Positions 6,366-11,024 of a stretch of DNA of 11,024 nt are shown piece after piece. A program made the translations under genes and the position numbers. The notes below the pieces were generated by a model that searched no databases, was not told the origin of the DNA, and saw only the letters and a program-made list of their open reading frames with translations. Source of the stretch: Candidatus Cloacimonadota bacterium (lineage in GTDB: Bacteria; Cloacimonadota; Cloacimonadia; Cloacimonadales; Cloacimonadaceae); NCBI GenBank assembly GCA_028683635.1, contig JAQUHL010000031.1, forward strand, positions 1 to 11,024, written 5' to 3'. How positions within the stretch are numbered: position 1 is the stretch's first letter; the number at the start of each line of letters is the position of its first letter.

Positions 6366-7463
6366 ATGCATAAGATTCTGCTAATCATATCGATTATGCT
6401 TCTGGTAATACAGATTGGGGCCGATGAACTGAGTGATCGGGAAAAAGAGTTGCGCAAACTCAAAGCTGAACTGGAAAGCGCAGAAAAACGCGTTAAAGAG
6501 ACCGAAGCCCAAAAAAAGAAAACCCAGGCAGATCTGAATCGTAATGCCAACCTCAAAAATCAAGCCGATGCCAAGGCACGTAATCTTCAGAAAACAGAAA
6601 GGGTGGTTCAGGATTCACTTCAGGCAGCAACCATGAGGATCCAGCTTGTGGAGAGCAATCTCGAGGATCTCAAAACCTATATGAGCAACCAAATGAAGGT
6701 CTTTATTCGCAGGGGCAAAACCGTTGAAACAGACAGGATCAGGCAAAAGCAACGCCATATCCTCTCCAGATTGATATATAACACCAAAAGAAACATCGAC
6801 ATCATCGAAGGATTCAAATCCGCCCTGGCACAGGATCGGGAAATGAAAAACCGTGAGTTCGTCAAAGTACGGACTCAACTGAGCACTGAGCATAACCGCA
6901 TCAAGCAATATGACCGCAAGATTCAGACTCTTTCCAAAGAAGATCAGAAACTCTCGCAGCAACAGCGTGATCTTCAGGCAAGGATCAATAAACTGAAGGC
7001 TGATGCTGCAGCGCTCGAGAATCTGATCAACCAGCTCACCGTTGGCAAGGGTAAACAGCCATCCAGTTACCAGTTTACGACCAAAAAGATAGGCTGGCCT
7101 GTGCGGGGAAAGATCATCCGAAACTATGGCCAGGAAACCAGGGAAGGCGGAACCAGCGTGATCAGTAACGGAATAGATATTGCAGTTCCGGAAGGAACAA
7201 ATGTCCAGGCGGTTGATGATGGCGAGGTGGTCTTTGCGGATCGTTATGGTGGGCAAGGCAGGTTGATTATCATCGATCATAAGAATGGATTTTTCTCCGT
7301 TTATGCATATAACAGTGAACTTGTGGCAGGAAAAGGTACGAAAGTGAAAAAAGGGCAGGTAATCGCCAAATCCGGGATGACGGGTTCTGCCTCACAGCCC
7401 TCATTACACTTTGAACTCAGAAAGGACGGAGCGGCTGTCAATCCCCTGGCTTATCTGGAATAA
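6366..7463 (+). CDS. envC: EnvC/NlpD-like murein hydrolase activator (coiled coil plus degenerate LytM domain)
   Basis: This 365-residue exported protein starts with a signal peptide (MHKILLIISIMLLVIQIGA, cleavage near residue 19). A long charged coiled coil follows to about residue 220, and a C-terminal M23/LytM domain begins at WPVRGKIIRNYG. The layout matches EnvC, which recruits and activates N-acetylmuramyl-L-alanine amidases for septum splitting in the periplasm. Like EnvC it has lost most zinc-peptidase residues: the first HxxxD histidine is Ser267 (D271 kept), YAH is YAY (313-315), and HLHFE is SLHFE (346-350). The YAYNSE and AVNPLAYLE segments are also EnvC-like. It is therefore probably a non-catalytic activator. 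The ATG is fixed by an in-frame TAA at 6351-6353 and a GGGAAG ribosome binding site. The next gene's ribosome binding site overlaps its stop. NlpD-like naming is the main alternative. Confidence 0.88.
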   Translation: MHKILLIISIMLLVIQIGADELSDREKELRKLKAELESAEKRVKETEAQKKKTQADLNRNANLKNQADAKARNLQKTERVVQDSLQAATMRIQLVESNLEDLKTYMSNQMKVFIRRGKTVETDRIRQKQRHILSRLIYNTKRNIDIIEGFKSALAQDREMKNREFVKVRTQLSTEHNRIKQYDRKIQTLSKEDQKLSQQQRDLQARINKLKADAAALENLINQLTVGKGKQPSSYQFTTKKIGWPVRGKIIRNYGQETREGGTSVISNGIDIAVPEGTNVQAVDDGEVVFADRYGGQGRLIIIDHKNGFFSVYAYNSELVAGKGTKVKKGQVIAKSGMTGSASQPSLHFELRKDGAAVNPLAYLE

Positions 7464-7467
7464 GGAG
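7462..7467 (+). promoter_or_regulatory. Shine-Dalgarno AAGGAG that fixes a TTG start
   Basis: AAGGAG begins inside the TAA stop of the EnvC-like gene and sits six bases before TTG at 7474-7476. The frame is also open upstream to another TTG at 7411, inside the EnvC-like gene, but that one has no comparable site. The 7474 start also removes an unnatural N-terminal extension that would be translated over the end of the previous gene. Confidence 0.8.
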
Positions 7468-7473
7468 CATAAG

Positions 7474-8580
7474 TTGAAACTCTATATCGAACCAAGTATT
7501 AAGAAGCTGGAAAAGATCTTGCAAAATGAATTTTTGGCTCATGAAACCCTGTTACATTATACAGGAAGCATGTATGGCATTGGATGCCGGGTTTCCAGCC
7601 CGGCAGGAATCGACCGTATTTGCAAGCTGAAACAAAGAAACGGGAAGGATGGACTGATAGTTCTCATCCCGGAACTCAATTGGTTGGCAGAACATGGAAT
7701 CACAGTACCCAACCGGCTCATTCCCCTGATGGAGCAATACTGGCCTGGAAACCTGTCAATCGCCTTCAAATGTGATAATCCGGATTTTGCTCATCTTGCT
7801 GTGGACGGAAAAGTCGCCTTCAGGGTTCCTACAGACGATCTGCTGAGGATCATTATCGACCTTTTGGGCGAACCAATCATCAGCACGAGTATCAATATCT
7901 CAAGCTTACCCCCGGAAAACGATCTTAAACGCTTGCAAAAGATGTATGACTCCTGGTTTGATCTGGGTATAATTCCAAATCCCAAAAGGACTTCCATCAG
8001 TGCTGAACCTTCCACCCTGTTGGAATACGTCCCCAAGGGAGAAGGAGGCTCACTTCATGACCAGATCAAATGTTTGAGAGAGGGAAGCATTCCCTTTTAC
8101 GAGATCAAAAAGTCCTTTAACCTCCCTCTGGTGATGTTTGTCTGCACTGCTAATATCTGCCGCTCGCCCATTGCCAATTACCTCTTCAATCACCTGGTGG
8201 AAAAGGAAGGTCTGAAGGTCACCAGCGAATCCTCGGGTTTGATGGAGGGCGGTTCGATGATATCCGTGAATTCACTCCAACTCCTGCTGGAGAATGGAAT
8301 CAAGGAAGCTCAGACCCACACTTCCCAGAAGATAACCCCGGATCTGATTAATGGCTCGATGCTGGTTCTGACCATGGAAGAGAGGCAAAGGGACTACCTC
8401 AGGAACAGTGTTCCAGGCGCAGTCCATAAGATTTTTACCCTCAATGAATATGTGGGAGAAAAGGGAGATATTGCAGATCCTTATGGCAGCGATCTTGATT
8501 CCTACCGCATGACCTATGAACTGATCGAAAACCGCCTGAACAGACTGATCCAGATTCTTAAACAAAAAGGTGCAATATGA
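7474..8580 (+). CDS. Sua5/YciO/YrdC domain fused to a low-molecular-weight protein phosphatase
   Basis: From the TTG at 7474 this is 368 residues. Residues ~8-195 are a YrdC domain, which in TsaC makes threonylcarbamoyl-AMP for tRNA t6A. Visible marks are YGIGC (34-38), KQR (53-55), YWPGNLS (W90), S139-I-N141 in TSINIS, and EPSTLLEY. The usual PTDTVYGL loop is changed to YTGSMYGI (29-36). Residues ~219-368 are a low-molecular-weight phosphatase with P-loop CTANICRSP (nucleophile C224, R230) and the catalytic aspartate in DPYG (D335). FTLNEYV next to GDIADPYG resembles Bacillus YwlE, but the P-loop Thr linked to arginine-phosphatase activity is Ile228. Separate ywlC and ywlE genes lie near each other in Bacillus, so the fusion is sensible. 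The stop overlaps the purL ATG (ATGA). Domain identity is firm; activity of the YrdC half and phosphatase specificity are inferred. Confidence 0.9.
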   Translation: MKLYIEPSIKKLEKILQNEFLAHETLLHYTGSMYGIGCRVSSPAGIDRICKLKQRNGKDGLIVLIPELNWLAEHGITVPNRLIPLMEQYWPGNLSIAFKCDNPDFAHLAVDGKVAFRVPTDDLLRIIIDLLGEPIISTSINISSLPPENDLKRLQKMYDSWFDLGIIPNPKRTSISAEPSTLLEYVPKGEGGSLHDQIKCLREGSIPFYEIKKSFNLPLVMFVCTANICRSPIANYLFNHLVEKEGLKVTSESSGLMEGGSMISVNSLQLLLENGIKEAQTHTSQKITPDLINGSMLVLTMEERQRDYLRNSVPGAVHKIFTLNEYVGEKGDIADPYGSDLDSYRMTYELIENRLNRLIQILKQKGAI

Positions 8581-10790
8581 CAGAACCAAAGTTAACACCG
8601 GAACTGATAGCCGAACACGGCATCTCCGATGATGAATACAAACAGATTCTTTCCATTTTGGGTAGAATCCCAACCTGGGTCGAGCTGGGGATCTTCAGCG
8701 TCATGTGGTCTGAACACGCCAGCTACAAAAACTCCATTTTACAGCTCAAAACTTTGCCCAAAGATGGCGATAACATGCTTGCCAAAGCTGGCGAAGAAAA
8801 TGCCGGGGTTGTGGACATCGGAGATGGAAAAGCCATCTGTTTCAAAATCGAAAGCCATAACCATCCTTCGGCAGTGGAACCCTATCACGGTGCAGCCACT
8901 GGAGTGGGAGGGATCTTAAGAGACATCTTCACCATGGGTGCTAAACCGATCGCAGCTCTGAATTCTCTGCGCTTTGGCAATCCGGACGCTCCCCAGATCC
9001 GTCATTTGATTGAAGGAGTGGTGGATGGCATTGCCGATTATGGAAATTGTTTCGGAGTGCCAACGGTGGGTGGAGAAATCTATTTTGAAGAGTGTTATGA
9101 AGGAAATCCCCTGGTCAACGCCATGGCAGTGGGAATTCTGGATCATAGCACTCTGGCTAAATCTGCGGCTCAGGGAGTTGGCAATGCCGTCATCTATGTG
9201 GGATCCAAAACAGGCAGGGACGGCATTCATGGTGCGACCTTCGCATCCATCGAACTGACGGAAGAATCCGAGGAAAAACGCACGGCAGTCCAGGTTGGTG
9301 ATCCCTTTTTGGAAAAATTGTTATTGGAAGCTACCCTGGAAGTAATTCACAAAAAAATGGTGGTTGCCATTCAGGATATGGGTGCTGCGGGACTGACCTG
9401 TTCGAGTTCGGAAATGGCAGGCAAGGGAAATGTGGGGATCGATATCGATGTAAGCCTTGTTCCTCAAAGGGAAAAGGGAATGAGCGCTTATGAGATTATG
9501 CTCTCTGAATCCCAGGAACGGATGCTGCTGATCATCAAACCGGAGGATTTTCCAGCCGTTCAGGAAGTGTTTCATAAATGGGATTTGGATGCCATCCAGA
9601 TTGGTAAGGTTACAGATGACCAAATGCTGAGAATCCGCGAACAAGGCAGGATTGTGGCCGAAATTCCTGCCGTCAGCCTTATCCTGGGAGGTTCTGCTCC
9701 TGTTTACAAACGCGAAACCAGAAGACCCGCCCGCCTTGATAAGTGCCGGGATTTTACTCAGGCTCCATTACCGGAACCTGCATGCTGTAATGATGTCTTA
9801 AGGAAGCTTATGGCCTCTCCCAATATAGCCAGTAAAAGGTATTTTTACAGGCAATATGATCATATGGTGCAGATCGGTACTACAGTCGAACCGGGATCCG
9901 ATGCTGCTGTCATCCGGATCAAAGATACGAACAAAGCCATAGCTCTGGCTACCGATTGTAATGGAAGGTACTGTTTCCTCGATCCTTATGAAGGTGCCAA
10001 GGCAGCAGTGGTAGAATCGGCAAGAAATGTTGCCTGTAGCGGTGGAAAGCCGGTAGCCATCACAAATTGCCTCAATTTTGGCAATCCCTATAAACCCGAA
10101 GTGTATTTTACCTTCACAGAAGTCATCAGAGGAATGAAGGACGCTTGCCTTGCTCTTGGAACTCCGGTGACCGGAGGGAATGTTTCCTTTTACAACGAAA
10201 ATCCCTCAGATGCCATCTATCCGACTCCGGTGATCGGCATGCTGGGCGTGCTGGAAGATTTTCATAAGGCAACAACGCAATACTTCAAACATCCCGGGGA
10301 TCTGATCATCCTTCTGGGTGAGCACGCTTCCGAAATTGGTGCATCAGAATATCTGAAATGCATCCATGGGCTAATCGACGGGAGAGTTCCTAAAGTGGAT
10401 CTTGCTAAGGAAAAGCTTCTGCAGGAGAGTGTATTGGCACTCATCGGGAAGGGATTGATAATGTCTGCTCATGACTGCTCCGATGGAGGTTTGGCGATCT
10501 GCCTTGCTGAAAGCTGCTTCAATCCTGAGGGTTTACTGGGAGCGTATGTTTCTTTTGAGCTTGCTCATTCCAAGAGCATTGAGTATTTTGGCGAAAGCCA
10601 GGCCCGGATTCTAATCAGTATCAGGAAGACCGATATCGAACCTGTTTCCCAGTATCTGTATAGCAGACAACAGCCCTTCCTGTTGCTGGGAGAAGTTACG
10701 GATAAGACGGTACTTAAAGTAAATAGAGATATAGATTGTCCCGTGCAGGAATTGTATAAAACCTGGTCGGAACGTTTTACAATACAATGA
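8577..10790 (+). CDS. purL: Phosphoribosylformylglycinamidine synthase subunit PurL (small type)
   Basis: PurL catalyses ATP-dependent conversion of FGAR to FGAM, the fourth step of de novo purine synthesis. The 737-residue length matches the small PurL of Bacillus and Thermotoga, which works with separate PurQ (glutaminase) and PurS. Neither partner is in the window. Motifs are intact: WSEHASYKNS (44-53, H47), FKIESHNHPSAVEPYHGAATGVGG (split here as ESHNHPS at 92-98 and GAATGVGG after it), RDIFTMGAKPIA, VPTVGGE, and the second-half repeat with TDCNGRYC, ACSGGKP, NCLNFGNP and TGGNVSFYNE. No signal peptide is seen, so it is cytoplasmic. ATG at 8577 overlaps the previous stop and has AAAGG six bases upstream, which suggests translational coupling. 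Nothing odd is seen. Confidence 0.97.
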   Translation: MTEPKLTPELIAEHGISDDEYKQILSILGRIPTWVELGIFSVMWSEHASYKNSILQLKTLPKDGDNMLAKAGEENAGVVDIGDGKAICFKIESHNHPSAVEPYHGAATGVGGILRDIFTMGAKPIAALNSLRFGNPDAPQIRHLIEGVVDGIADYGNCFGVPTVGGEIYFEECYEGNPLVNAMAVGILDHSTLAKSAAQGVGNAVIYVGSKTGRDGIHGATFASIELTEESEEKRTAVQVGDPFLEKLLLEATLEVIHKKMVVAIQDMGAAGLTCSSSEMAGKGNVGIDIDVSLVPQREKGMSAYEIMLSESQERMLLIIKPEDFPAVQEVFHKWDLDAIQIGKVTDDQMLRIREQGRIVAEIPAVSLILGGSAPVYKRETRRPARLDKCRDFTQAPLPEPACCNDVLRKLMASPNIASKRYFYRQYDHMVQIGTTVEPGSDAAVIRIKDTNKAIALATDCNGRYCFLDPYEGAKAAVVESARNVACSGGKPVAITNCLNFGNPYKPEVYFTFTEVIRGMKDACLALGTPVTGGNVSFYNENPSDAIYPTPVIGMLGVLEDFHKATTQYFKHPGDLIILLGEHASEIGASEYLKCIHGLIDGRVPKVDLAKEKLLQESVLALIGKGLIMSAHDCSDGGLAICLAESCFNPEGLLGAYVSFELAHSKSIEYFGESQARILISIRKTDIEPVSQYLYSRQQPFLLLGEVTDKTVLKVNRDIDCPVQELYKTWSERFTIQ

Positions 10791-10833
10791 GGTGGACGAT
10801 TTATCCACATCAAAAAAAACATGGGAGTAATAC

Positions 10834-11024
10834 GTGAAAATGAGTATATTCTTCGGTAACATGTTTTGGGGGATATTGATCATTCTTTTGGGCTTGTCTC
10901 TGATCCTGAAGGATTTTAATATCAATATCCCGCTCTTCAAGATCTTTTTCGGGCTTATCATCATCCTCTTTGGGATCAAACTGCTTATTGGAAGACCACA
11001 TGTCCATCCCACTGCCAACTGGAG
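10834..11024 (+). CDS. Small membrane protein, LiaF-TM/DUF5668-like, truncated by the window edge
   Basis: An open frame starts with GTG at 10834 (MKMSIFFGNMFWG) and runs off the window after 63 complete codons. Two hydrophobic segments are visible: residues ~8-26 (NMFWGILIILLGLSLIL) and ~33-52 (PLFKIFFGLIIILFGIKLLI). They are separated by a short turn, KDFNINI, which is the pattern of the N-terminal membrane region of LiaF-like and DUF5668 proteins. GGGAG at 10823-10827 is six bases before the GTG; an ATG two codons later is further from it, so GTG is preferred. It starts 43 nt after purL and is probably co-transcribed. If the LiaF resemblance holds, a soluble C-terminal domain would follow outside the window. 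The family call is tentative; the gene itself is well supported. Confidence 0.7.
   Translation, partial: MKMSIFFGNMFWGILIILLGLSLILKDFNINIPLFKIFFGLIIILFGIKLLIGRPHVHPTANW

Noticed and set aside
6285..6386. A short leader-like frame after GGAGG at 6288-6292 (V-S-K-N-C-F-D…) that ends within the start of the EnvC-like gene.
   Set aside because: GGAGG is too close to the candidate GTG, the peptide looks random, and no attenuation-type feature such as a run of regulatory codons plus a terminator is seen.
6615..7280. A 221-codon minus-strand open frame inside the EnvC-like gene.
   Set aside because: It is antisense to a clear signal-peptide/coiled-coil/LytM gene, shows no recognisable domain and has no independent support.
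7411..7473. Extension of the YrdC-phosphatase gene to a TTG at 7411.
   Set aside because: It would be read over the end of the EnvC-like gene, has no good ribosome binding site, and adds residues that do not fit the domain. TTG at 7474 has AAGGAG six bases upstream.
8577..10790. PurL examined for fusion, truncation or missing motifs.
   Set aside because: Length and all motifs match the ordinary small PurL; nothing unusual was found.
10792..10808. Inverted repeat GTGGA / TCCAC after purL as a terminator.
   Set aside because: The stem is only 5 bp with a 7-nt loop, and it is followed by A residues rather than T on the forward strand. The next gene starts at once, so read-through is expected.

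Overview
The window reads as ordinary, densely packed chromosome of a diderm (Gram-negative-type) bacterium of roughly balanced GC. An EnvC-like cell-division factor argues for an outer membrane. The ~740-residue 'small' PurL argues against a gammaproteobacterium, which would carry the large fused form. A histidine-degradation gene next to an oligopeptidase suits an amino-acid or peptide user. The overall style (kinase-like/FGE-sulfatase fusion, tight gene spacing, some GTG/TTG starts) would fit a candidate phylum of the FCB group such as Cloacimonadota, but this is a guess. There are no rRNA or tRNA genes, insertion sequences or CRISPR arrays.

Layout. Positions 1-152 (+) hold what is probably the last ~49 codons of an unidentified gene. 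It converges on, and overlaps by 11 bases, the end of the first leftward gene. Positions 142-6027 (-) carry a three-gene leftward unit, in transcription order: an M3-family oligopeptidase, imidazolonepropionase (hutI), and an 830-residue membrane-anchored protein. That last protein fuses a degenerate protein-kinase domain to an external FGE-sulfatase-like domain, and its start codon overlaps the hutI stop. Positions 6028-6365 are a divergent intergenic region with an unusual array of 11-bp repeats in two orientations and candidate promoters. From 6366 to the right edge (+) run an EnvC-like murein hydrolase activator, a Sua5/YrdC domain fused to a low-molecular-weight protein phosphatase, purL, and the truncated start of a small membrane protein resembling the LiaF/DUF5668 type. 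Spacing here is very tight: 10 nt, a 4-nt overlap, then 43 nt.

How the genes may work together. The left unit combines peptide cleavage, histidine breakdown and an envelope protein that has lost most catalytic residues in both recognised domains. It looks like a pseudokinase receptor or scaffold rather than an enzyme. The right unit is a housekeeping cluster: septal murein processing, tRNA t6A precursor synthesis plus a phosphatase, and de novo purine synthesis. The most unusual items are the double-degenerate kinase/FGE protein, the 11-bp-period array between the divergent units, and the TsaC-phosphatase fusion whose phosphatase resembles YwlE overall but has a tyrosine-phosphatase-type P-loop.
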